DNA of 64,000 bases from UBA6115 sp050952935 (GTDB lineage Bacteria; Bacillota; Clostridia; Christensenellales; Aristaeellaceae). Of this stretch, positions 31,182-38,601 are shown piece by piece (position 1 is the first letter of the stretch; each line of letters opens with the position of its first letter). The notes under the pieces are model-generated. The model worked only from the letters and a program-made list of their open reading frames with translations. It did not search any database and was not told where the DNA came from. The stretch covers positions 1,240,001 through 1,304,000 of the forward strand of contig JBMNLS010000001.1 in assembly GCA_050952935.1 (NCBI GenBank), read 5' to 3'. The position numbers and the translations under genes were made by a program.

Positions 31182-31337
31182 CTATTCGGTTTTCTGGACT
31201 GCAATCTCCGCCTTGCATCTCCCGCATTTGATGTACAAATCAGCAGGTTCCTCGGCATCATTCTCTGCCAGCCGGATCAACATCCGGCTTTGGGCGGACG
31301 CATCTCCAATCCTATATCCGCAACTGGGGCATGTCAT
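31182..31337 (-). CDS. Com-like zinc-finger protein
   Basis: About 51 residues from MTCPSCGYRIGDASAQ; AAGGTGGTGAGG before the ATG at 31337 favours this over the ATG at 31406. It has two C-x-x-C knuckles (CPSCG and KCGRCKAEIAV), with YIKCGRCK near the end. The layout resembles Com of phage Mu, which regulates translation of a DNA-modification gene; here the target is unknown. Such mini zinc-ribbon genes are common in Firmicutes prophages. Confidence 0.7.
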   Translation of the reverse strand: MTCPSCGYRIGDASAQSRMLIRLAENDAEEPADLYIKCGRCKAEIAVQKTE

Positions 31338-31487
31338 CCTCACCACCTTTCTTCTGCTGACTGTGTGCTTTCGGACTTCACCCGTGAGTCCATTTGCCAT
31401 CGGCAATCTCCTTTTTCAGATAATGGGTTCCAAACTTTGAAATAATGCTCCTCTTATGAAGCGGCGGTTGGTCGGGAGCACCGCCTT

Positions 31488-32726
31488 TCACTGGAACATC
31501 ATCCCGGGCATCCTCACCAGGTCATGCGGATCGGATTTCTCGGTCAGGGTGTGCTTCACCAATGAGGAGGGGAAGATGCAGTTCATCCCGAAGCGGCCGC
31601 GAAGCATATCGACTGTGTCGTCGGCGGTCTGCCGCTTTTCATGGCGCGACGCATCGTTGAAGAAATCCCACTGCAAGGGGTTCTTCTGGGACGCCAGGTT
31701 GATTCCCCTCACCGTCAGCGCTCGGACGGGCTTATCCCAACGGTAGTTGCAGTGAAGAAGCCGGCGCGCTTCCTGCGCAATTTCAAGAGGGCTCTGGGTT
31801 GGGAGCCGCAATTGCGCCTGGCACTGCCTGTATTCCAGGTCGTTGTCCTTGACTGTCAGCTGCACACCGCCAGCCGCCAGGTCATGGATCCTGAGCCTGT
31901 GACCGATATCCTGGCTGAGGGCTAATAAGACCAGCCAGGCTTCTTCCTCCGTATGGACGTCCTTGTTGCAGGTGATGCCGTGCCCGACGGATTTCACGGG
32001 GGACTCGAAATCACGGTGCATCACCCGGGAGTGATCCTGGCCGGAGGCGAAGTTCCACAAGGCCAGCCCGTTCACCCCAAACCAGCGCTGCATCGTTTCG
32101 GGCGGTGTCGCGGCGATGCCCCCGATCGTGTAGATGCCGTACTTTTCCAGTTTCCGGCTGGTCGCCCTGCCGACGTAGATCATGTCGGACGCCGGCAGCG
32201 GCCAGACCTTTTCCCGGAAGTTGTCTTCTGTGATCACCGTGATGGCGTCGGGCTTTTTCATGTCACTCCCAAGCTTCGCGAAGATCTTGTTGAACGACAC
32301 GCCAATGCTTACGGTCAGGCCAAGCTCCTCCTTCACGGCCTGCCGGATCTCCTCAGCGATTTCCCCGCCGGTACCCATAACGGCGCTGCCTGTTACGTCC
32401 AGCCAGCATTCGTCCATGCCGAACGGCTCCACCTGGTCGGTGTAGCGTCCGTAGATGGCGCGGACGAGCTGGGAAACCTTCAGGTACTCTTCATACTGCG
32501 GCGGCACCATGATCAGCCCGGGGCACTTCTGCCTGGCTTCCCAGTTGACCATCCCCGTCTTGATCCCCGCCTTCTTTGCCAGTTCCGACTTTGCCAGCAC
32601 GATGCCGTGGCGCTCCTCGGTGCTGCCGCAGACCGCCACTGCTTTCCCGCGTAGGCTTGAGTCCAGCATGACCTCTACGCTGGCATAGAAAGCGTTCAGG
32701 TCGCTGTGCAGGATTGTCCGGGTCAT
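31488..32726 (-). CDS. Y-family DNA polymerase (Pol IV / UmuC-like)
   Basis: A 412-residue translesion polymerase. Motifs are ILHSDLNAFYASVEVML (catalytic Asp), VAVCGSTEERHGIVLAKS, GMDECWLDVTGS (second acidic pair), VSIGVSFNKIFAKLGSDMKK, then helix-hairpin-helix GIYTIGGIAA. The C-terminal little finger runs from about residue 240. It bypasses damaged template. GGAGGCAGAAA lies before the ATG. It is divergent from the repressor, with a shared control region holding operator-like repeats, so it may be under repressor or damage control. Confidence 0.93.
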   Translation of the reverse strand: MTRTILHSDLNAFYASVEVMLDSSLRGKAVAVCGSTEERHGIVLAKSELAKKAGIKTGMVNWEARQKCPGLIMVPPQYEEYLKVSQLVRAIYGRYTDQVEPFGMDECWLDVTGSAVMGTGGEIAEEIRQAVKEELGLTVSIGVSFNKIFAKLGSDMKKPDAITVITEDNFREKVWPLPASDMIYVGRATSRKLEKYGIYTIGGIAATPPETMQRWFGVNGLALWNFASGQDHSRVMHRDFESPVKSVGHGITCNKDVHTEEEAWLVLLALSQDIGHRLRIHDLAAGGVQLTVKDNDLEYRQCQAQLRLPTQSPLEIAQEARRLLHCNYRWDKPVRALTVRGINLASQKNPLQWDFFNDASRHEKRQTADDTVDMLRGRFGMNCIFPSSLVKHTLTEKSDPHDLVRMPGMMFQ

Positions 32727-32763
32727 TTTCTGCCTCCTTTTTCTGAAACTTCACATTTTCTTG

Positions 32764-32792
32764 TTGACAAGCGCAAGTATCGCTGATACACT
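32764..32792 (+). promoter_or_regulatory. Repressor promoter
   Basis: TTGACA (32764-32769), exactly 17 bases, then TACACT (32787-32792) on the plus strand. The perfect -35 box and standard spacer make this the best promoter in the prophage. It would drive the repressor (start 32907) with a leader of roughly 110 bases that contains the operator-like inverted repeat. Confidence 0.75.
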
Positions 32793-32800
32793 CAGCTCAT

Positions 32801-32842
32801 ACTTCACATCTCGCATGAGGGATTCTATCCGAGATGAGAAGT
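32801..32842. promoter_or_regulatory. Operator-like inverted repeat in the lysogeny switch
   Basis: Arms ACTTCACATCTCG (32801-32813) and CGAGATGAGAAGT (32830-32842) are inverted copies with a single mismatch position, 16 bases apart. A third copy of the half-site, ACTTCACAT, lies at 32748-32756 close to the polymerase IV start. Spacing and number fit binding of a helix-turn-helix repressor at two or three operators controlling both divergent genes. Confidence 0.65.
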
Positions 32843-32906
32843 AGTGTCAAGAGGGAAAGTGCATTGTGTGCAGAACATGGTGAACTTTATCCGGGAGGGA
32901 AAGAGG

Positions 32907-33326
32907 ATGACGTTTGCTGACAAACTGAGGGAAGCCCGGAAACTGCGAAAGCTGAGTCAGGATGAACTTGCAAAACTGACGGGAGTTTCCAGACGGTCCG
33001 TCATCGCCTGGGAGAATGCCGAGGTTACTCCAAGGGCCAGGACGATGAAGAAGATCGCAGAATCGCTTCAAGTGTCATTGGACTACCTGAAGCATGATGA
33101 AATTACCGATCCTCTTCATGGCGTTACGACGAAGGAATACATCGACGAAGCCCGCGAGCGTTACGGTGAAAAAGCCGCACAGGAACTGGACTTTCTTCTG
33201 GAGCGGCAGCGCGTCTTCTTTGCCGGCGGCGAGATCAGCCAGGACGCCAAGGACGCTTTCTTTGAGGCTGTCGTCAAAGCATACATGGCCTGCAAGGATG
33301 AAGCGAAAAGGAAATCAAACCTGTAA
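32907..33326 (+). CDS. Phage repressor, XRE/Cro-CI family
   Basis: About 139 residues from MTFADKLREARKLRKLSQ; GGGAGGGAAAGAGG fixes the start at 32907 (the frame is open from 32844). The helix-turn-helix is LSQDELAKLTGVSRRSVIAWENA, written here as two parts: LSQDELAKLTG and VSRRSVIAWENA. The C-terminal half is an oligomerisation region without a visible LexA-type protease site. The ImmA-type protease encoded next door may inactivate it instead, as in ICEBs1-type switches. Sits under promoter 32764-32792. Confidence 0.88.
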   Translation: MTFADKLREARKLRKLSQDELAKLTGVSRRSVIAWENAEVTPRARTMKKIAESLQVSLDYLKHDEITDPLHGVTTKEYIDEARERYGEKAAQELDFLLERQRVFFAGGEISQDAKDAFFEAVVKAYMACKDEAKRKSNL

Positions 33327-33358
33327 ATAAGATGATCTCTGATCAGGAGCATATTTGA

Positions 33359-33907
33359 TTGAGACTGGACTACATTAGCCGCAGCGCTGAGGATATCAAG
33401 AAGGACTTCCCTGATTCTGATCCCTTCGAAATGGCAAAGGCGATGGGGAATCTCCTGTTATTTCAGGCGATGGGCAAGGCGAAGAGCGCATGCAAAGGTT
33501 TCTTTATGATGCAGGATGGCCAGCCCAGTATTACCATCAACAGCGATCTACCCAAGATGATCCAGAAGATCATCTGCGCTCACGAACTGGGGCATGCTGT
33601 TCTGCATTCCCAGATGCCGGGGATGGAGTCGTTTCATGACTTTGCCCTGTTTGACGACACTTCTTCAACTGAGTATGAAGCGAATGTATTTGCAGCCGAG
33701 CTGCTGCTGAAGGATGAGGATGTGTTTGAACTGCTCAATGATGACCTGTCGTTCTTCGGGGTAGCGTCCACCCTGCGCATCCCGCCGGAGATGCTGGATT
33801 TCAAGTTCCGGGTACTGAAGCGGAAAGGGTATCAGTTCAGAGAACCGCCCGTGCAGGCCGGAAGCAAGTTCCTTCGTGATATGGAGGTGAACGTCCGTGA
33901 GGAGTAG
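33359..33907 (+). CDS. ImmA/IrrE family metallopeptidase
   Basis: A 182-residue protein beginning at TTG 33359, chosen because CAGGAGC lies nine bases upstream. The zinc protease motif IICAHELGHAVLHSQ (HExxH) and the downstream STEYEANVFAAELLL with the third zinc ligand Glu are clear. ImmA enzymes cut the cognate repressor after DNA damage or cell signals. Position directly after the repressor supports that partnership here. Confidence 0.9.
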   Translation: MRLDYISRSAEDIKKDFPDSDPFEMAKAMGNLLLFQAMGKAKSACKGFFMMQDGQPSITINSDLPKMIQKIICAHELGHAVLHSQMPGMESFHDFALFDDTSSTEYEANVFAAELLLKDEDVFELLNDDLSFFGVASTLRIPPEMLDFKFRVLKRKGYQFREPPVQAGSKFLRDMEVNVREE

Positions 33908-34181
33908 CGTCTCTGAGCGCGTGTACGTCGATGTAAAGGCCGCTTTCAATGCTGCCGGGAACCTGATGCCGCTGGAGATCAAGTGGCTCGATGGCAAGGT
34001 GTTCGAAATCGACAAGGTCACTGACATCCGGCAAGCGGCTGCGATGAAGGCCGGCGGCCAGGGCGACCGCTATACCGTGTGTATCCGCGGAAAGCAAAGC
34101 TACCTTTTCTTTGAGCGCAGCGGGGCGCTGTCGGGGAACAACCTGGGCAGATGGTTCGTAGAGGCCAAGGCAGTCAGATGA
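33897..34181 (+). CDS. Small protein of the lysogeny module, unknown function
   Basis: A 94-residue protein from a GTG at 33897, overlapping the ImmA stop. It has VYVDVKAAFNAAGNLMPLEI, WLDGKVFEIDKVTDIRQAA and GGQGDRYTVCIRGKQSYLFF. This beta-barrel-like pattern recurs beside UmuC/Pol IV and repressor genes in Clostridia phages, without known function. Translational coupling to the protease gene is likely. Confidence 0.72.
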   Translation: MRSSVSERVYVDVKAAFNAAGNLMPLEIKWLDGKVFEIDKVTDIRQAAAMKAGGQGDRYTVCIRGKQSYLFFERSGALSGNNLGRWFVEAKAVR

Positions 34182-34197
34182 GATTTGGAGAAGCAGA

Positions 34198-34476
34198 TTG
34201 ATCCGCAACGAAGGAAAGCGCCTGGAATTTGGGAAAGGCGACATTGGCATTCATATGGGAGATACGTCTGACGCCGCTTTACTTCTGTTCAGGAATTTGG
34301 ACACGCCGGCGCCAATCGGAAAACTCCTGAACAGGCAAAGAAGAAGAGAGGTTGAGATATTGGATTCGGATGTCGTGATGAGCTTTTCGAACGCGGAGAG
34401 CATTGACGCCTTGATGAACTGCCTGAAAGTCATCCGGCGAAATTTGGGTACGGCAAATGCGCAGAACAGTATTTAA
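34198..34476 (+). CDS. Small protein, unknown function
   Basis: A 92-residue frame from TTG 34198 with TTGGAGAAGC upstream. It reads MIRNEGKRLEFGKGDIGIHM, then ALLLFRNLDTPAPIGKLLN and a C-terminal helix. An internal ATG at 34255 is an alternative start. No family is recognised. It lies between two lysogeny-module genes with short gaps, which supports coding. Confidence 0.55.
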   Translation: MIRNEGKRLEFGKGDIGIHMGDTSDAALLLFRNLDTPAPIGKLLNRQRRREVEILDSDVVMSFSNAESIDALMNCLKVIRRNLGTANAQNSI

Positions 34477-34487
34477 GACATGCTGAT

Positions 34488-34970
34488 ATGAGTGAGCAGG
34501 AACTACGTTCCCATCGATGCTGCTTCACAGGCCACCGCCCGGAAAAGCTGAAGCGCGCAGAGACAGAAATCAAAAAGGGCCTTGAGGGAGCAATTCTCAA
34601 GGCCATTCATGGGGGATTCACGACCTTCATAACTGGTATGGCTCGTGGCGTGGATATCTGGGCAGGGCAGATTGTGCTTAGGCTTCGTCAGGACAATCCA
34701 GATCTGAGGCTCATCGCTGCACTTCCGTATCCGGGATGTGACAGGCGTTGGTCAGCCAGCTGGAGAAGGCAATACGCTGAAGTGCTAGAAGCCGCTGATC
34801 TGGTGGAGTGCACAAGCGATGAGTATAGCATGGCGTCTTATCAGAAACGCGATGAATGGATGGTCGATCACTCGGCGATGGTCATAGCTGTTTACGACGG
34901 GGTATCCGGAGGAACCAAGAACACAATTGAATACGCGACACAATGTAAGGCAGAGATTTCGTGCATTTAG
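34488..34970 (+). CDS. SLOG-family (DUF1273/YpsA-like) protein
   Basis: A 160-residue Rossmann-like protein. Motifs are CCFTGHRPEKLKRAETEIKK, FITGMARGVDIWAGQIVLRL (the G-x-A-x-G-x-D nucleotide-binding loop), LIAALPYPGCDRRW and VIAVYDGVSGGTKNTIEYA. Proteins of this group bind nucleotide-derived ligands and are frequent in phages and defence systems. It is the last recognisable phage gene on the right. No integrase or attachment site is visible between it and the restriction genes. Confidence 0.85.
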   Translation: MSEQELRSHRCCFTGHRPEKLKRAETEIKKGLEGAILKAIHGGFTTFITGMARGVDIWAGQIVLRLRQDNPDLRLIAALPYPGCDRRWSASWRRQYAEVLEAADLVECTSDEYSMASYQKRDEWMVDHSAMVIAVYDGVSGGTKNTIEYATQCKAEISCI

Positions 34971-35171
34971 GTTGCCCAGACTACACGTTTGGGAGCTGTC
35001 AACTGGTAACGATGTGTATGAACTTGCCGTTTCTTTTGTCTTTTCCTCACAATCGTGATAATATGAAACAACTGCATATATCATCCCGGATTATTCGGGT
35101 TGGAAAGGTTGCGTTATGATTGAGTTGGATGCTGTTATGTGTCTAGTTTAGGACATGGGCTCCGATGGTGC

Positions 35172-35200
35172 TTGATTGTGACGATGTTAACGTATTTATA
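35172..35200 (+). promoter_or_regulatory. Possible promoter of the hsd operon
   Basis: TTGATT (35172-35177), 17 bases, TTTATA (35195-35200), about 40 bases before the GTG start of hsdM. Both hexamers are two mismatches or fewer from consensus. The 268-base gap between the phage-type SLOG gene and hsdM is otherwise empty. Confidence 0.45.
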
Positions 35201-35237
35201 TGGATCAAGAATATTTGTGCAAAGGTAGGAAAAAAGC

Positions 35238-37244
35238 GTGAACAATCAGACCTATAACTCCATAGTTAGTTTCATTTGGAGCATTGCAGATGATTGCCTT
35301 CGTGATGTCTATGTGCGCGGCAAGTACCGCGATGTAATTTTGCCTATGACTGTCATTCGGCGACTTGACGCAGTTCTGGAGCCGACAAAGCAAGCGGTCC
35401 TGGATATGAAGAAAATGCTGGATCAAGCGAGAATTACTAACCAGACTCCAGCGCTATGCAATGCTGCTGGACAGTCGTTTTGTAACAGTTCTCCCTTTTG
35501 CCTGCGGGATTTGACTTCGCGGGCAAAACGTCAGACATTGAAAGCAGACTTCATTGCCTACCTCGATGGCTTCTCGCCCAATGTGCAGGAAATTCTGGAG
35601 AAGTTCAAATTCCGCAATCAAATTGACACGATGATTGATGCGGACATTCTGGGAGCGGTCATTGAAAAATTCGTTTCTCCAAGCATCAATTTGAGTCCCA
35701 CCCCAATATATAAGGATGACACAAAAACAGAAATACGTTTGCCCGCCCTGGACAATCATGCAATGGGGACAGTTTTTGAGGAGCTTGTCCGGCGTTTCAA
35801 CGAAGCCAACAATGAAGAAGCAGGCGAACACTGGACACCCAGAGATGTGGTCGAGCTGATGGCGGACCTAATCTTCACTCCTATCAGCGATAAAATCAAA
35901 GATGCGACATATTCCTGCTATGACGGCGCATGCGGCACAGGCGGCATGCTCACCGTAGCCCAGGACAGGCTCATGCAGTTGGCCGAAGAAACCAGTAAAA
36001 ATGTGTCCATCCACCTTTTTGGGCAGGAGATCAATCCCGAAACATATGCTATTGCAAAAGCGGATCTGCTCCTAAAAGGTGATGGCGATCAATCGGAGCA
36101 CATCCATTTTGGCTCGACCCTTTCCGACGATGGGTGGGCAACGTATCGGTATGATTTCATGCTATCCAATCCGCCCTATGGCAAGACATGGAAAACCGAT
36201 GCTGAAAAAATGGGCGGCAAGAGGGACATACTCGACAGTCGCTTTAATGGAGTATTGGCTGATGGCACACAACTTACGATGATCCCAAGGGTGAGTGACG
36301 GCCAGCTACTCTTTCTGCTGAACAACGTTGCTAAGATGAAAACCGACACCCCCCTCGGCAGCCGCATCGCAGAGGTGCACAACGGTTCCTCGCTGTTTAC
36401 GGGAGACGCCGGATCCGGCGAGAGCAATGCCCGCCGCTATATGATTGAAAATGATCTTGTAGAAGCCATCATAGCTGTGCCGGAAAAGATGTTCTACAAC
36501 ACAGGCATAGGAACCTTTATCTGGATTCTCTCCAACCGGAAGGAAGCGCGCCGAAAAGGAAAGATCCAGCTGATTGATGCCACGGCCATGAAATCTCCCT
36601 TGCGTAAGAACCTCGGTGAGAAGAACTGCGAGTTCACAGAGGAGATCCGCCAGCAAATCGTTGATATCTACATGAGCTTTGAAGACAGTGATGTCAGCCG
36701 TATCTTCAATAACAGCGACTTTGGGTATTGGCTCATTACGGTGGAACGACCGCTGAGGCTTCGTGTTGACACGAAAGGGGCCATTCCCAACACGCTGTTG
36801 AAGGCCGAGGAGTTGCATTCATATCACGCCGCCCTCTCTGCTTTGCCGCAGGGGACGCCAATGGACGACTGGACAGCATTTGCCAAAGCGATCAAGCTAA
36901 AGGCCGCTTTGCTCAAGAAGGTGCGACCGTTCATTACCGAGAAGAACCTAACCGCGCAGCCGGTGGAGGGTGAGTCTGATGTTGATCTTCGCGACACCGA
37001 AATCGTACCATTCAACTATGATGGCGGTATTCTCGCTTTTATGAAGAATGAGGTGCATCCTTTTGCGCCGGATGCCTGGGTTGAAGAAGCCCAGACGAAA
37101 ATCGGCTATGAAGTCAGTTTCACGAAGTACTTCTACAAGCCGATAGAGTTACGCCCTATAGCTGAGATTCTCTCGGACCTGAAAGCGCTTGAAGCCGAAA
37201 CTGAAGGGATGCTGGCGGAGATAGTTGGGGGTATTGAGGGATGA
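35238..37244 (+). CDS. hsdM: Type I restriction-modification methyltransferase subunit
   Basis: A 668-residue N6-adenine methyltransferase. The N-terminal helical domain (CLRDVYVRGKYRDVILPMTV) is followed by EHWTPRDVVELMADLIF, SAM-binding CYDGACGTGGMLTVAQ (motif I), HLFGQEINPETYAIAKADLL, and catalytic DFMLSNPPYGKTWK (NPPY). The C-terminus is a helical subunit-contact region. The start is a GTG behind AGGTAGGAAAAAAGC. It overlaps hsdS by four bases, the standard operon design. It is longer than the roughly 500 residues of typical HsdM because of C-terminal extension. Confidence 0.95.
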   Translation: MNNQTYNSIVSFIWSIADDCLRDVYVRGKYRDVILPMTVIRRLDAVLEPTKQAVLDMKKMLDQARITNQTPALCNAAGQSFCNSSPFCLRDLTSRAKRQTLKADFIAYLDGFSPNVQEILEKFKFRNQIDTMIDADILGAVIEKFVSPSINLSPTPIYKDDTKTEIRLPALDNHAMGTVFEELVRRFNEANNEEAGEHWTPRDVVELMADLIFTPISDKIKDATYSCYDGACGTGGMLTVAQDRLMQLAEETSKNVSIHLFGQEINPETYAIAKADLLLKGDGDQSEHIHFGSTLSDDGWATYRYDFMLSNPPYGKTWKTDAEKMGGKRDILDSRFNGVLADGTQLTMIPRVSDGQLLFLLNNVAKMKTDTPLGSRIAEVHNGSSLFTGDAGSGESNARRYMIENDLVEAIIAVPEKMFYNTGIGTFIWILSNRKEARRKGKIQLIDATAMKSPLRKNLGEKNCEFTEEIRQQIVDIYMSFEDSDVSRIFNNSDFGYWLITVERPLRLRVDTKGAIPNTLLKAEELHSYHAALSALPQGTPMDDWTAFAKAIKLKAALLKKVRPFITEKNLTAQPVEGESDVDLRDTEIVPFNYDGGILAFMKNEVHPFAPDAWVEEAQTKIGYEVSFTKYFYKPIELRPIAEILSDLKALEAETEGMLAEIVGGIEG

Positions 37245-38599
37245 TTGCTCGTGAATCCCAAATCTCCACTAAGATACCATGGCTTGGGAAAATGCCGATC
37301 CATTGGGAGATAATGCGGGCGAAATATATGTTTCGTAAGGAATCGAGGGCGGTATCTGATTCAGATGAAGTTGTAACCTGCTTTAGAGATGGAATAGTAA
37401 CATTGCGTAAGAATCGTCGTACAACTGGTTTTACAGAGTCTATACAAGAATTTGGTTATCAAGCCATACGGAAAGGTGATCTTGTTATACATGTGATGGA
37501 TGCATTTGCAGGTGCTGTAGGTGTATCAGATTCTGATGGAAAAGGCACGCCTGTCTATAATGTTTGCACTGCTAAGGGCGACTTCAATAATTACTACTAT
37601 GCTCACGTTATTCGTGAGATGGCGAAAACAGGTTTCATTCAATCACTGTATCGTGGGATACGTCAGCGTTCATCGGACTTTCGCTTTGAGATTTTTGCAG
37701 CACAATACCTGCCTGTGCCTCCTCGCTCAGAACAAGATCAGATAGTTCGCTATCTTGACTGGCAGGTATCGAGAACGAATAAGCTCATTTCCGCATTGAA
37801 GAAGCAAATTGCCTTGTTGAAAGAACAGAAACAAGTCATCATCAACGAGGCCGTGACAAGAGGTCTTGACCCCAGTGTACCAAAGAAAGACAGCGGCGTT
37901 GAGTGGATTGGGGAGATCCCTTCACACTGGGCATTGATAAGAAATAAAAACATCCTAAAAGAGAAAAATGGAACTGTTGGAGACTTTTCCGGGGACTTTA
38001 CATTATTATCTTTGACAACACGTGGAGTAATTGTGCGTGACACCAGTGAGGCGAAAGGGAAATTCCCTTCTGACTTTGGCACATACAAAATTGTTGAGTC
38101 AGGCAATATCATATTTTGCTTGTTTGATATTGATGAAACGCCCAGAACCGTTGGTCTATCGTCTATGGATGGGATGATTACAGGGGCGTATGATGTGTTC
38201 CAGATTGAGGGAATCAACAGTGATTACCTAACATATTACTATCTTTCCATTGATGACAAGAAAGCGCTTAAGCCACTATATAAAGGGTTGAGGAAAGTAA
38301 TCAATCCTTCAAGTTTTCTGCGAGTGTATTCACCGTTTCCCCCAATAGAAGAGCAGGAGAAGATTGTTTTGTATCTCAAAAAGCAATGCAAAAAAACTGA
38401 TACTCTCATAGAGAATATCAATCGGGAGATTACGCTTCTTGTCGAATACCGCACCCGTTTGATCTCGGATGTGGTCACAGGCCAGATTGATGTACGGGAC
38501 GCTGCAGTACCAGAATTTGAGTTTGTGTCAGACGAGACAAGTGACACATCCGATGATGAGGAAATAGATACCGAAGAACCGGAGGGTGAGGAGGCGTAG
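37241..38599 (+). CDS. hsdS: Type I restriction-modification specificity subunit
   Basis: A 452-residue protein with two target-recognition domains, each followed by a long helix. The first TRD starts KIPWLGKMPIHWEIMRAKYMF and ends PPRSEQDQIVRYLDWQ with helix KLISALKKQIALLKEQKQ. The second starts GVEWIGEIPSHWALIRNKNI and ends FPPIEEQEKIVLYLKKQ. The twofold layout means it recognises a bipartite site. The C-terminus is an acidic tail (TSDDEEIDTEEPEGEEA). The recognition sequence cannot be read from the protein. Confidence 0.93.
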   Translation: MIARESQISTKIPWLGKMPIHWEIMRAKYMFRKESRAVSDSDEVVTCFRDGIVTLRKNRRTTGFTESIQEFGYQAIRKGDLVIHVMDAFAGAVGVSDSDGKGTPVYNVCTAKGDFNNYYYAHVIREMAKTGFIQSLYRGIRQRSSDFRFEIFAAQYLPVPPRSEQDQIVRYLDWQVSRTNKLISALKKQIALLKEQKQVIINEAVTRGLDPSVPKKDSGVEWIGEIPSHWALIRNKNILKEKNGTVGDFSGDFTLLSLTTRGVIVRDTSEAKGKFPSDFGTYKIVESGNIIFCLFDIDETPRTVGLSSMDGMITGAYDVFQIEGINSDYLTYYYLSIDDKKALKPLYKGLRKVINPSSFLRVYSPFPPIEEQEKIVLYLKKQCKKTDTLIENINREITLLVEYRTRLISDVVTGQIDVRDAAVPEFEFVSDETSDTSDDEEIDTEEPEGEEA

Positions 38600-38601
38600 G
38601 C

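Noticed and set aside
34971..35237. Prophage attachment site between the SLOG gene and hsdM
   Set aside because: No integrase gene, tRNA or repeated flank could be identified, so the right boundary of the prophage stays unproven.
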